This document shows, piece after piece, positions 20,818 to 32,030 of a stretch of 64,000 nt of DNA; positions within the stretch are counted from its first letter, which is position 1; every line of letters begins with the position of its first letter. A model generated the notes under the pieces. It was not told the DNA's origin, made no database searches, and saw only the letters and a list, made by a program, of their open reading frames with translations. This stretch comes from Symsagittifera roscoffensis. Its lineage: Eukaryota > Xenacoelomorpha > Acoela > Convolutidae. The stretch spans positions 23,579,254 to 23,643,253 of the forward strand of contig NC_087065.1 in NCBI RefSeq assembly GCF_963678635.1. Reading direction: 5' to 3'. Both the position numbers and the translations under genes were made by a program.

Positions 20818-21700
20818 TTAATTGGAGTCATTGTCGAATTAGTTCAGTATTTGGGATTTCATTAATCCCAAACACTGATATGTTCTAGTAAATTTCTATT
20901 CCAGTAAATCTATCCATTATTTGGAGTCATTAGGTTGAGAGTGATTAGAAAAAAAACGCATAGCAAATCGTCGAATTAGTTCAGTATTTGGGATTTCATC
21001 GATCCCAAATACTGATCAGTAATTGGGATTCCATTAATCCCAAACACTGATATGTTCTAGTAAATTTCTGTTCCAGTAAATCTATCCATTATTTGGAGTC
21101 ATTAGGTTGAGTGATTAGAAAACCAACGTATAGCAGATTGTCGATTAGTTCAGTGCTTGGGATTTCATCGGTCCCAAATACTAATCAGTAATTGGGATTC
21201 CATTAATCCCAAACACTGATCTATTCTAGTAAATTTCGATTCTAGTAAATTTCTATTCCAGTGAAATCAATTCATTTATTTAAAAGATTTAATTTTAAAG
21301 GCTACTGCACATATAGATTTTTGTGAAGGGAATCCGCAAATAAAATGCGGGTTCCACTTACAAATTGCGGATTCCACTTACAATTTGCGGATTTCACTTA
21401 CAGTTGCGGATTTCGTATCAGCTCAATTTAACGATACAAATTTTTTATCATTTGTTTGTGGATTCAATAAACTGTTCTGGATTCAGCAAATACAGTTGCG
21501 GATTCCGCGAATTCGCCTATTTTTCGAGCGATTTTGAGCGGTAAAATGATTTAGGTATTTGTTTGTGGAATCCAAAACAGCTTAGAAGATCAAAGAAAAG
21601 TAGCCATGTTGCGGATTCCGCAACAAATATGATTTTGGCCGGTTGCGGATTCCGCTTACAATGCAGAGAGTGCACAGTTTGACCTCGTAATGTAATTTCA
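20165..21700. mobile_element. Fold-back-like element with palindrome-studded arms
   Basis: The left end 'atttacattacgagg' plus 'caaactgtgcact' (from 20,167) is found inverted at the right end (to 21,697). Both arms (about 20,165-20,500 and 21,320-21,700) carry many copies of an 11 bp odd palindrome GCGGATTCCGC or close variants, joined by GTAAG/CTTAC spacers. About fifteen copies are visible. The centre holds tandem hairpin repeats (20,720-21,265). No transposase frame is seen; the 60-187 codon frames inside are by-products of the repeats. The arrangement resembles Foldback/Galileo-type elements, but no homology to these was established. Confidence 0.6.
20720..21265. repeat. Tandem hairpin repeat in the centre of the fold-back element
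   Basis: Units of about 110-170 bp begin 'ttagttcagtatttgggatt' and contain pairs such as AGTATTTGGGAT / ATCCCAAATACT around 'TTCATCG'. Starts are near 20,725, 20,838, 20,975 and 21,143. Each unit carries one or two such stems and the text 'attatttggagtcattaggt'. Confidence 0.75.
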
Positions 21701-21844
21701 GCGCGGAAAAACATGTTTCTGGAGCTTCATTTATGCTTCATTGCCAATTATTTCTATATACAAAATATTTAAAAGAAACGTGTTCTTAAAACTTGCTCTA
21801 TCGTTACTCTTTTTCTAACTTATATATCTCTTTCGTTACAATAG

Positions 21845-22380
21845 CAAATGCTGCCAATTATGTCCAATTTACTTTTTTTCTACAATTTTGTATAAATATC
21901 TCTCGTCACAAAAAAGAAAACTCATTAGAAAAAACTTCATAGATAATAGGGATAAAAAGATACATCCATAATCTGTTAAAACTATTTTATAATGTATCTA
22001 AATATTTGCGAGCTTTTAAGTTGCAGTTATACTCACGTTATTAGATACGGAGGCAAATAATCTTAACAATTACGGAAGTACCTATTCATTAATTATCTAA
22101 TATATATACTAGTCAATTAATGAATAGATACTTCCGTAATTGTTAAGAATATTTGCCTCCGTATCTAATAACGTGAGTATAGCTGCAACTTAAAGGCTCG
22201 CAAATTATTAGATTCATTATAAATAATTTTAACAGATTATGGATGTATCTTTTTATCCCTATTATCTATCAAGTTATGGATGTATCAAACTTTTTTCTAA
22301 TGAGTTTTCTTTTTTGTGACGAGAGATTTTTATACAAAATTGTAGAAAAAAAGTCAATTGGAAATAATTGGCAGCATTTG
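21845..22380. mobile_element. 536 bp near-perfect palindrome, MITE-like
   Basis: The left end 'caaatgctgccaattatgtc' matches the reverse complement of the right end ('aataattggcagcatttg') and pairing runs to the centre near 22,108. The arms are about 95% alike. The right arm has a roughly 20 bp local duplication ('agttatggatgtatc'). No coding frame. It could be a MITE made almost only of terminal inverted repeats; no clear target-site duplication was found. Confidence 0.7.
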
Positions 22381-22736
22381 AAAACCCTAGTTGTAGCCCA
22401 AAGCGCTGTGACCACATTCATAAAAAACAGCAATTTTTTTCAATTGAGTTTTCTCTCAATAGTTTGAATGACGACTTAAAATTTCGTGGCTGACTTTAAA
22501 GTCTATCTAGCCTTCATGTTATAATTTAAACTTTTTAATGATTTTGACGAAAATGGAAGTCTTGTTGTACTCAATAACAAAGAACTTAACTGTGTTTTTG
22601 CGATCAATTGATTACAATTTCGTAATATCTGTTGGTTCTTTTAATTCACTCGAGCGTTTTTAATTCACTCGACTGACTTGAGTGTTTCTGCTCACTCAAG
22701 TCTTCTCTTAGATCTACAGGCACTGCTCCTAGTATA

Positions 22737-23249
22737 TTCCGCAACAACTTGTGAGAGTGGTGCGACGTTCGTGCCGATCGTACAGACTTGGGCACCGAAA
22801 AAGCCTTGTCGAATAACACCCTCTGACTAGATGATGCTTCCACCATCGCCATGTGTAGTGGCTAATGGCTTCCGTAAAAGTTGGCCATGACTGATCCCAC
22901 CAGAGATTTCGCATTCGTGGGTAGATTGTAGGCCTCGCTCACAGGAAATCCCATCTCCACCTCAAGACCGATCTTCCATCCTCTAATGTGCTTATGAATC
23001 ATTTGCAACACTCCTGGCCAAGAGTCCACGCATAGCGATGTCACCAAATGGTGTTCAGACTCCAGCATCTCCAGAGATTGCAAACTGCCATCCTCGAGAA
23101 AAAAACAAGGCCGTCGCTACATTTACAGTTTTGCTCGCGTAGCATTCAGCCATCAACTGCACCTCACTCTTCTCCTTCTCCGTGATGTCACCGAATCAAT
23201 TGGCCAAGTCCTCCCACTGGAAGGTTTGTATTCTGACACAAGAGCGCCC
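22737..23249. repeat. 513 bp direct repeat inside E, copy 1
   Basis: Matches 24,191-24,703 at a constant offset of 1,454 bp with a few percent differences. The two copies flank the segment X copy (23,251-24,184). Confidence 0.9.
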
Positions 23250-23250
23250 C

Positions 23251-24184
23251 TGTTTCAAACCCTGCAAATTCATCCACAACATTGAAATCCAAGAAGTCTG
23301 ATATTCAGAATTAATTGTATAAACTGATCAATTTTGTCTTGAGTCGCCTTCCGCCTTGCTGCTCTGACCAATGAGAATGGGTTGAAAGTTTTTTTTCTTT
23401 CGGTTTGTTTTATTTTTCATACAATGTTGAGAAAACTTGGTTCAAAATTTTAAGTCGATTTTTGAAGGAATTAAGCAAACGAGTAGTTCTCTACTCGCTC
23501 GAAATACACCAAAGTTTTTTTAAAGAGTACAAAATTTACATTACGAGGCCAAACTGTGCACTGTATAGGAGCAAAATTTTGTGTCTGTATGTTCCTGGAT
23601 TCCGGAGACCAGTCTTAAAATATGTTTCAAAATGTAAGTGGATTCCACAAACAAAACTTCAGTGGATTCCGCATACATATACCTGTAACGTAAATCTTGT
23701 CGGCACATTTGTTTCGCTGCGGATTCCGCAACAAGCATATATAGCTAGTTTTTCTGGATTCCTCAACTGTCAGTGGATTCCGCAAAATGTAAGCGGAATC
23801 CGCAAATGTAAGTGGATTCCGCAAACTGTAAGGGGATTCCGAATTTTGTTCAATACTGAACTTGCATATGAACAATTAAAAGCTGAGCTGGAATTCTTAT
23901 ATCTAGCAATGCGGAAGTTAAAAGCAAAGACTTAATCATTGTCAGTGGAATCCAAGAACAAGTCTCAAAACATTGGTTACCTAATTCGGTGGATGTCATC
24001 TTTCAGTATTTTGGAAACTCAACTCCGAATAAATTCAATATTTTAGTCATTGAGTTGAGAGTTTATGAAACACACAGCATATCGCCAAATTAGGTCAGTT
24101 TATGGGATTCCATCAATCTCAAAAACTGGTCAGTATTTGAAATTGATGGAATCCCAAAAATTGGAATGATGTGGAATAAATCCA
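23251..24184. repeat. Segment X, second copy, embedded in element E
   Basis: About 98-99% the same as 19,885-20,817, same orientation. It brings the left arm of the fold-back element and its GCGGATTCCGC palindromes into element E, between the two 513 bp direct repeats. Confidence 0.9.
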
Positions 24185-24190
24185 AGTATC

Positions 24191-24703
24191 TTCCGCAACA
24201 ACTTGTGAGAGTGGTGCGACGTTCGTGCCAATCGTACAGACTTGGGCTCCGAAAAAGTCTTGTCGAATAACACCCTCTGACTAGATGATGCTTCCACCAT
24301 CGCCATGTGTAGTGGCTAATGGCTTCCGTACAGGTTGGCCATGACTGATCCCACCAGAGATTTCGCATTCGTGGGTAGATTGTAGGCCTCGCTCACAGCA
24401 AATCCCATCTCCACTTCAAGACCGATCTTCCATCCTCTGATGTGCTTGTGAATCATTTGCAACACTCCTGGCCAAGACGCCACGCTTAGCAATGTCACCA
24501 AATGGTGTTCATACTCCAGCATCTCCAGAGATTGCAAACTGCGATCCTCGAGAAAAAAACAAGGCCGTCGCTACATTTATAGTTTTGCTCGCGTAGCACT
24601 CAGCCATCATCTGCACCTCACTCTTCTCCTTCTCCGTGATGACACCGAATCAATTGGCTAAGTCCTCCCACTGGAAGGATTGTATTCTGACACAGGAGCG
24701 CCC
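24191..24703. repeat. 513 bp direct repeat inside E, copy 2
   Basis: Partner of 22,737-23,249. It codes in the minus direction for part of the long unrecognised protein of element E. Confidence 0.9.
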
Positions 24704-27700
24704 ATCGCTGGAATGCTATCCTCCTCCACATGCCAGGTCCGGACAGCTGCCCAGCTCCATCTTCTTTACTAGCTTGTCCAGCTTAATCGCTGCTCCCTCC
24801 GATTGCCCTTGATGAGGTAGGAATAATTTGTGCACTATATTCAAATTCCCCAGATCTTCATCTTTCGCTGGCGACAATCTTATCCGCTCCGTAACTTCCT
24901 CGATGAGGCTCGCGTGGGGATGTGGGCACCAAAATTGTCTCAATAATTTCCAAATGGTCCCCAATTTTGTAGACAACACGTCGTCTCCGCTTCCCAGTCT
25001 TAGTTGGACGCGGCACTCTGCACGTTTCCGGCATCTTCTCCAGTAGCAGACATAGGCTCGGTCTTTCCCTTTCCGTTGGGTCAATCTCAATTATTTTCTC
25101 TGTCCAGAACTTTAACAACTCCACCGCTTCAAAATTCATGCAAGCGTTACCAGCTTCTGAGTCCAAGAAAGAGTTGTATGCTATCGCCATCACTCCAGAC
25201 ACATATTGATACTCCTCCCGTTTTTTGGCCTCGCGTAATCTTCTGCCAGAGCCAGGTTGTGATGCACATCGTGATCCTCGCCGATTTTCTTGTTCGAGAA
25301 CCTCCGTATTTCATCAAGCTGTCCGTGGTTCTCTAGATACTGCCTTGAGCCATCCCTCTTGGCGATCCCAGTACTCTGGTACACATTCAAGATGACGGTG
25401 GCGACTCTCCTTTCCAACGTCTTACTTCCTATCGCTCTCTGGTGGCACGTCAGGTCGAGGGTATCAGACATCACTGACAGTATCCATCTCAAGAAGCAGG
25501 TGGCATCTTTCCTCCTCGCTAGACTCAATCCCGAGTTATCTGGAGCAATGTGTTGCACCAACATTTGGTGCACGCGCATACCCGCATTGCCCAGTCTGAA
25601 TTTGTCACATGAAGTCAACGCCTCGAATGCCACTCCCGCCAGGCTACGTTGAAACAGATACTGTCCCGCCGTCTTGACAAAAGGATTCGCCATTAAGGAT
25701 GGTGCCGACGAGTGTGCTCTCATCGCATCTTCAAAATACTCCAGTAGCAAGTATCCTGCGTCTGCTTCCTTAGGCTAAACATCTTCTCGCAGCTCTTTCC
25801 TCACTCTCTTGTCCAATCCAGTGCCTATCAGTACTGGCTCTCCAAACTTCACCACCGTGTCCCACAGTTCTTCCTTGAAGTCGTCTACTTTAGCTTTGTT
25901 CTCCACCCTCTTGTTGAATTCGCTCAAGAAACTTTGCCACGACTCCTCTGCTATAGAACATTCCTTTGTTGCCTTTGTTATTCTTCTCCCTTATTTCGTC
26001 GGTCACGATATTGGATGGTTCACTCGCTAGCGGCAGCTCAAGATTCGCAAGCTGCGTCATCTGCCTCAGGATTGTGGATGTCGCTTTTAAGCTTCACAGT
26101 TTCACAGTTTCAGCTTCACAGTAAGGGGGACGTATAGAACTCCTGCCGCATCCAACTTGCGTCCCTCTTATTGCAACTCTACTTCTTGCAATCCACAAGG
26201 TGCCAGATAATTTCTCGTGCTGAACTTTATTTCATCCTTCAGGGCTAGGTGACCTTCCTCCACGGTCATCCTTCCGTCGTCATAGATGGGCAGCTTGCTC
26301 TCGAGTCCCGCCTTCTCAAGCGTCTTCAGCATTTCTCGAACCTCTTACTTTGGAGGCATCGAATCCCGCATCTTCTTTGCTTGTGTAGTCCACGAAAGTA
26401 TCTGGGTTTCACAGGTATGGAAATATACCGCTGCCGATTACCCGATGAACAAGGGGTCCCAGCTGTCCGTGAACATCTTCTGTTGGGCTCCACCGTTGCT
26501 CTCGCGTGTAGGGAAGGGACTACCATGGGGCTATTCATTCCCTGCGTCATCTGCCTCACCGTCGGGAGCTCAGGAGTCGCGGCGGGTAACACATCCCGCT
26601 CGAGTTTTGTTTCCAGCTTTCTCTTTAAAAACTCGAAGTTCTTCGTCCCGGCCGGAATCCTCAAGACTTCCTTCGTGTCCTTCGTCGGTGGTTCCAAGTT
26701 CCAGAATTTCGAGTAGACTTCGATTGGATCTTCTCGCTTTCCCCCCATCCTGCATTGCAGTTGATCCCTGAAGTTGAGCACCATTAGCTCTGGGTCCTTT
26801 ATCTTCCCGAAGAGTACTGTTTCACTCATTCGAGGTCTCAAGTCTTCTTGTCTGCACCAGTTCAGTGCCGTCTCATCCAGAACGCTGATCAGGCTCAGGT
26901 GCACTACTGAGTGTCGGTACGCTGCCACGAGCGGATCCGGGAAGGTGTACGTCACAGCTGACCTGTAGACACAGTTCACTACCTCTCTCAGACCCCTGAT
27001 TACCACCAAGGGATCAGATCTCATGGTTAAGCACCAGTCGGTTAGGAGAAGTATCCCTCCATTCTTCTCCGCTAGTCTTTGCGCTTCTCTCTTCGCCTGT
27101 CAAATGCCTGTTCTGCATCAGGAGATATTCCACTAGCAGTGTCTTCAGTGCAGCAGCACATTTGTAGGGAATAAGTCTTTGGACTCGGGTGGGCCTTCCT
27201 CACCGACAGGGGTTCCCCATATTTCATCAGTTGACGAAATGGTGTCAGCTCCCCATGTGTCAGGAGTATAAAAGTCAAGTATTCGTCGATTCGGAGCGTC
27301 TCCACCCCTCTGCTACACATATGCCGGGCCCATGTTGAACAAGTACCTGGGGTATACCAAGTACAAGGCCAGTAGAAGGTTGATTGGCATACTCAAGAGT
27401 TCCTGCACGAACGCCTCGAAGATCGTATTCCCCGCATAAAACACTTTGTCCATGCACTTCTTCTCCCAACGTGGACTAAAGAATCTCAAGATGTCGTTTG
27501 ACTTCCGGGTCCTCAGTTCGCCCTTCGCATGCTCCCTCCAGAAGTCTCCAATAGTCACTTCGTTTGCTGCCGTGACGATTCTCCCCACCGTCATCTCTCT
27601 CTTTTCTGCTACTTTTAGGTGTTCCTCCAGAAACTCCCATATTTGCTTCATCAGCTGTGGAGCACTCTCTCTTGTTTTGTCCGTCACGTTTTCAAGTCTC

Positions 27701-29200
27701 GGGGTCAGGAACGGCCATCTCCCTCTCTCTTTTGTTAGACGTATGCCATCGATTCCACTTGTTTTTCGGCTGCAGTCACATTATTTCTCTCGTTGTTTGG
27801 CCCCTCCTCCTAACAGTGGAAATCGTAATCGTCAGCTCCATACTCCGAAACCCGGCTGGCTGTCAGTTGAGTTATCACAGGATGTCATCCCCTACCTCCG
27901 GGTTGAACTTCAGTTGCCGGGCAAGAATCGACACCTTCAGACAAAGGACCTCGTCCAACACAATCAAAATATCCGCGAGCTCGTAAAAGCCCATTAGAGC
28001 GTTGGACACATCCGCCCACGCTGCCGCCACTTGCGATTTCAAGAGTCTTAAGTTCACTGGCTCTAGCTCACGTAAACGAACTGTAAAGCAGATGGGATGC
28101 CTGTGTAACCTGGCGATGACGCGAATACCACTCTTGTCTTCGATCCCAACCGGGGTGTCACCAGTTCCTACACTTCATTCATTTCTGCAAACAGCGTCTG
28201 ATTTGCCGCCCAGATCTTTTTTGGTGTAGGCTCCCCACTTCTCAGGGACTCAAGTAGTCCCGCCGCGAGCAGGTGATTATTCATTACCGCGAACAACATT
28301 AGCTCCGGTTCACACAGTGTCTCCGACTTCATCGCTACGATCAGGGTCAACTTTTGATTCAGCTCCGCCCCCGGTAGTAGGTGTAACAAGGTCTCTGGCC
28401 AAAACAACTTCGGGTGACGTCCCCTCGAAGTCCGATCCCGCCACAATGATCGCTTTCGCCACTCCAGGATCCGACCGATCATAAACTGCTAACATCTTGG
28501 CCAGCTGTGAAGTTCCACCCTTGGTCTTTTCGCACCCATGTAGGCCGTGTCAGGAAGTCCCATGCTCTTCGGCTCGAAAAGCTTGTCGACCGCCCAAAGC
28601 TGCGCGCGGATCGCCATTCTGATCCTGGCTATACTGGTCCGGTATTGGGAGGCTCCACTATGAGGCTAGGACTTCCCAGCTCCTTGAAACGTCTGTAATT
28701 GATTGATCCCATTATGATTCTCTGGGGAATTCTCGTCAAGTCCGCCATCTCCAGTGTCTTGGCTCGAGAGAAGTGCGCCTCATGGGCATTTAGCTAATCC
28801 ACTCAAAAAGGATTGCTCAAGTCCTCTTGTTACAGACTCTTGATCCCCAAGACCTCTGTTAACTCTTGTCTGCAGGCCAGATCCTCGAGATCCAGTTCCT
28901 TCACTCATTCCAGGTACCGGGTTCTGCTTGCTTCCCCCGGACCTTCCACTTGCATCTTGTTGTCCACCATCACCACTGACGACACAACCAAGCTCTGGGG
29001 CGTAGAAGATTCCAACTCGTCTCCTTCCATGGGTGTCGATCTCAACTGTCTACTTCTGCTGCTATTTGAGCTCCCACTCGAGTCGATCCTTCCCCCAAGC
29101 GATAAGTTACGGACCTGGCTGAAAAGAAGGGAGGTATCGGAGGTGGACCAAAGGTGAATTGACCCGTCTCCATTAGATCCGACTCGAGGAAAATAATATG

Positions 29201-29701
29201 TCATTGGAAGACGCGGGACAGCCACTCCGTGCCCCTTGGCCTATCGAAGTGGATACCATCCGAGGATGCATCATCCGGGAGAGAATCTTCCATCATTCTT
29301 GCTACATCAAGCACTCTCATGGGCAGCACACTTCTCTGTTGGATTTGCCTGATTATCTCATTGATATTTCGCACCCTTTCATTCATCTCCCTCGCATTCT
29401 GGTCAGCCATCACGTTATACGGGACGGTGCAGATGGTGAGGACTGCTGGCTCCAGGTAAAATCTTAGCACTTCAAGAATGCAACTCACTTTGTCTTGTAG
29501 CCTCGTCATTTTTCTTGACTCGCCCCTGGACACGTCGTTGGCTCCCATCATCAGTGTAAAGGTGTATATTTTCCCCATCTCCAGCATCTGCAGGGATGCC
29601 AACATCTGGGGCATCGCTGCGCCCGAGAAACTCAAGACTCCCACTTGCCAATGGGCCCGGATCTTTGTCAAGACCCTCACGGGACTGTCCCCTATTATCA
29701 A
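29201..29701 (-). pseudogene. Element E, SGNH/GDSL-type hydrolase domain
   Basis: Shows the SGNH blocks in order: 'IGDSP' (block I, nucleophile serine), 'FSGAAMPQML' (block II glycine region), 'LMMGANDVSRG' (block III, G-x-N-D) and 'SDGIHFD' (block V, D-x-x-H), over about 165 residues, the usual spacing for the fold. The family hydrolyses esters, often acetyl groups on sugars or lipids. The position directly after a coiled coil recalls the esterase-bearing ORF1 proteins of CR1-type LINEs, but here it sits inside a gypsy-like element and is matched at the same place in P. Substrate unknown. Part of a broken element. Confidence 0.7.
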
Positions 29702-30028
29702 GTGTATCGTGCCTTCGGGTATTCTCGGTTGTACAAAGTACTCTGCCCACGCAGCCTCATGAAAGGCATCTATTCTCTCTCATTGCGCAGCCGTCCAGTC
29801 CTCTCGACAATGTCGGCGGTAAAAGCCGTCAGTGTTCTTTTTGTAGCTCGAGATCACAACCCTCCTCACTGGATGCTCTCTTCAGGTGGTTGGTCGCTGC
29901 TCACGCGCAGCATTCTCAAGAGGCTTTGCCTGCAACCTTTCCTTCAACTGCCTGAGGCGTGATGTCCCCGTTCCGGACTGACTGCCGCTAGTCGAGCTGG
30001 ACGTCAGTCCTGGCAGCGCAATGTCCAT

Positions 30029-30700
30029 TTACGGTCTGATTCGATTCGCCTCTAGATTCCTCATGGAAGGGACGGGCTCAGGTGGCGTCCATGTGTTTAA
30101 GCCTTCCATCTGCTCTTGAGCCACGCGGTCCAAGTTGAAGCGGCCGCTCGATCTGGGCGCTTCATTTACCTCCATTCTTGACTCTGGTCTCGATCTTGTC
30201 ACTACTGGTTGTAGCCGTTCTATTTCTGACTTTATCTGATCATAATTCGCTACTATTTCTTGTAGTCTCTGTTCTTGCTCCCGTTCTGCCATCAGCAGAT
30301 CCCGGTCAAGAATTGCCTTGTCTCGCTCAACAATTGCCTGGTCGCGATCAAGCTTGGCTTGATCCCTATCGAGAACTGCTTGGTCCCTATCCAGGTTGGC
30401 CTTATCCCGTTCCTTTTGGGCCCTTTCCAACTCTCTCTTCATGGTCCTGAGATCTGGATTTGACTCTTCTGTTTGTTTTGACCGGAACATCGATGGTGGT
30501 TTGCTTGTGGATTGTGTCGCTGCTCCTGCTGGTGATCTAGTCGGAATGGGAAATTCCCCCGCACCATACTCCGTGTTGTTACTCAAGCCAGGATTCCTCG
30601 CAAGATGAAATTCTCTAACGCCTCCGTCCACGTTCCAGGATAGCCATCTGGTCTGCTCCTGATTCGAGATTCCATCCGAGGTGTAACCCACCATCAGCAC
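30029..30700 (-). pseudogene. Element E, coiled-coil region before the SGNH domain
   Basis: A long heptad-like stretch is built on the repeated unit (L/I)DRDQA, for example 'LDRDQAVLDRDQAKLDRDQ', preceded by 'LRTMKRELERAQKERDKANL'. It should give a long charged coiled coil, likely for self-assembly. Flanks are low-complexity. P has a charged coiled coil at the same place without the same motif. Confidence 0.65.
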
Positions 30701-30779
30701 GGCTTCAGTCGCTGACTCCCTGCACTCCCCTTGCGCCTCCAGTTGCAGAATGGCATTGAGCAGGATGACATTGACTCGT

Positions 30780-31010
30780 GTCTAACCAAGACCTCCCCAT
30801 CAATACCGTTAAAACATTATCCTAACAATTCCATTAAAATTATTCAATTTAGACGTTAAAAACATGCAGATTTATTTTATGTTTTAGCACGATCAATCCT
30901 TTATAAGATTCAATTCAAGATTCAAGACACATAAAATCCCCTGCCTGACTCGTCCTCCGCTTTTAACTAGCTCAAGACCTTTGTTTCCTTTAACTCAAGA
31001 CCCTCACGTC
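30780..31010 (-). other. Element E, non-coding spacer between macro and coiled-coil parts
   Basis: AT-rich, no frame. P has a spacer at the same place (46,096-46,483). Such a spacer could hold signals for making the downstream products, but none was identified with confidence. Confidence 0.4.
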
Positions 31011-31020
31011 TATCCCAAGC

Positions 31021-31810
31021 TCAGGCGATACTCAAGTAATACTTCTTGTGTAGGTGTACCATTATTTCCGTTTTCGCAAAGACCACGCGTACGATAGCGT
31101 ATAGTTCCCTAAGGTTCAATCTGTCTCTGTTCGGATAGTAGACAGGTTTTGAAATCTCGTGTATCCCTCTTTCGACCAGGAAGTCTCTCAAGCTTGTTAG
31201 TGCTAACACCACATGCTCGGGGTCTATCACGTTTCTCTCACTGACTCTCGTCACCAAAAAGCACAGGTACTTACCTTGAACTTGTGAAACTGAAGGAGGG
31301 AGTGCTGCCATTCCCCCCAACCGTGGTCTCTGCCTGAACAGAAACTCCACATTCGGGTATTCTCTTTTGAAGTCAGCTTCCAGCCTGGTGTTGAAGCTCA
31401 TGTCCGCTGTTATGCAGATCGCGCTAGTCTTGTGCGACAAGATGAAGTCACTGTCTGTGATCAGGATGTTATCCGAATATTCATTCGGAATCTCGCACTT
31501 CGTCTTGAAATTTTTTTCCGATGGTAGGCTCGGCCCCCTCCTGGTCCATATCCAGGCCGTTGATCTCACAAACTTCCTTGAGCTTCTTTACCATTAATTT
31601 TTCGATGTGGATAAGTCCTACCCCCACTACCCGGACAAAAAGATTTATCGACCGCCCCGTCAATGGTACGTGGCTCAAGTTATCCGGTGGTTTTTCCAGT
31701 GGCCGATCAGTAGCTGTCCAACCGAACAATGGGTTCACTGATTTCACATGTTTTTTCGCAGATACGTTCGACTTATTGGATGCTTTGTTCTTCCTTCTCT
31801 TCCGCTTCAA
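31021..31810 (-). pseudogene. Element E, macro-domain protein (TARG1/Poa1p-like)
   Basis: Macro domains bind or hydrolyse ADP-ribose derivatives. About 130 residues follow the pattern of OARD1/TARG1 and yeast Poa1p: a first strand 'SDFILSHKTSAICITAD', then 'ADFKREYPNVEFLFRQRPR', 'GGMAALPPSVSQVQGKYLCF', 'LVTRVSERNVIDPEHVVLAL', 'LRDFLVERGIHEISKPVYYP' and 'DRLNLRELYAIVRVVF', ending in a 'EIMVHLHKK' strand. The glycine-rich loop of the active enzymes is not obvious, though a D-R-L matching the TARG1 'GLDRLQWE' site is. An N-terminal part ('FVRVVGVGLIHIEKLMVKKL') of unknown role precedes it and is also in P. Part of a broken element. Confidence 0.65.
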
Positions 31811-32030
31811 GGTTGTGCATCTATTCCAGGATCCTCAGGTTTGGGTTTTCCCTTCTTTCGATTTCGCTTTGTTCTAGGTCTAATTCTCTTTCTGGCAACT
31901 GTTTTCTATGCCCACCTCTTCTGGTTTTTTTTCGTTATTTGTAAGCCTGGTTCCGTCCAATTTGGTACCTCGTTTTGCTCGGGATCATTCCAATCTTCCT
32001 CGGCGAAAGACCTTTCGTCCGAATCTACTT

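Larger units (their letters stand above)
22646..28850 (-). pseudogene. Element E, long unrecognised region (ORF3 fossil)
   Basis: Stretches of this region match, in the same order, the region 48,535-54,720 of element P. Examples: 'FSVPKSVRSAR' (P: 'FSVPKCVRLAR'), 'SEAYNLPTNAKSLVG' (P: 'SEAYHIPTGSKYLVG'), 'ARRKDATCFLR' (P: 'AKRKDALCFVR'), 'LDEVLCLKVSILARQLKF' (P: 'LDKVLGLELSNFARLLKL'). The product would be a very large, mostly helical protein of unknown role; no transmembrane or capsid signature was found. An early part near 28,310-28,495 ('IIVAGSDFEG') looks loosely like the start of an SGNH fold. Broken. Confidence 0.6.

Noticed and set aside
22646-29762. Many plus-strand frames of 60-190 codons between 22.6 and 33.9 kb
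   Set aside because: They oppose the minus-strand fossil coding sequence of element E and have no domain; antisense shadows.
29201-30029. Idea that coiled coil plus SGNH domain is ORF1 of a CR1-type LINE inserted into element E
   Set aside because: Element P has the same modules at the same position after the macro domain, and no RT of LINE type or LINE 3' end lies nearby.
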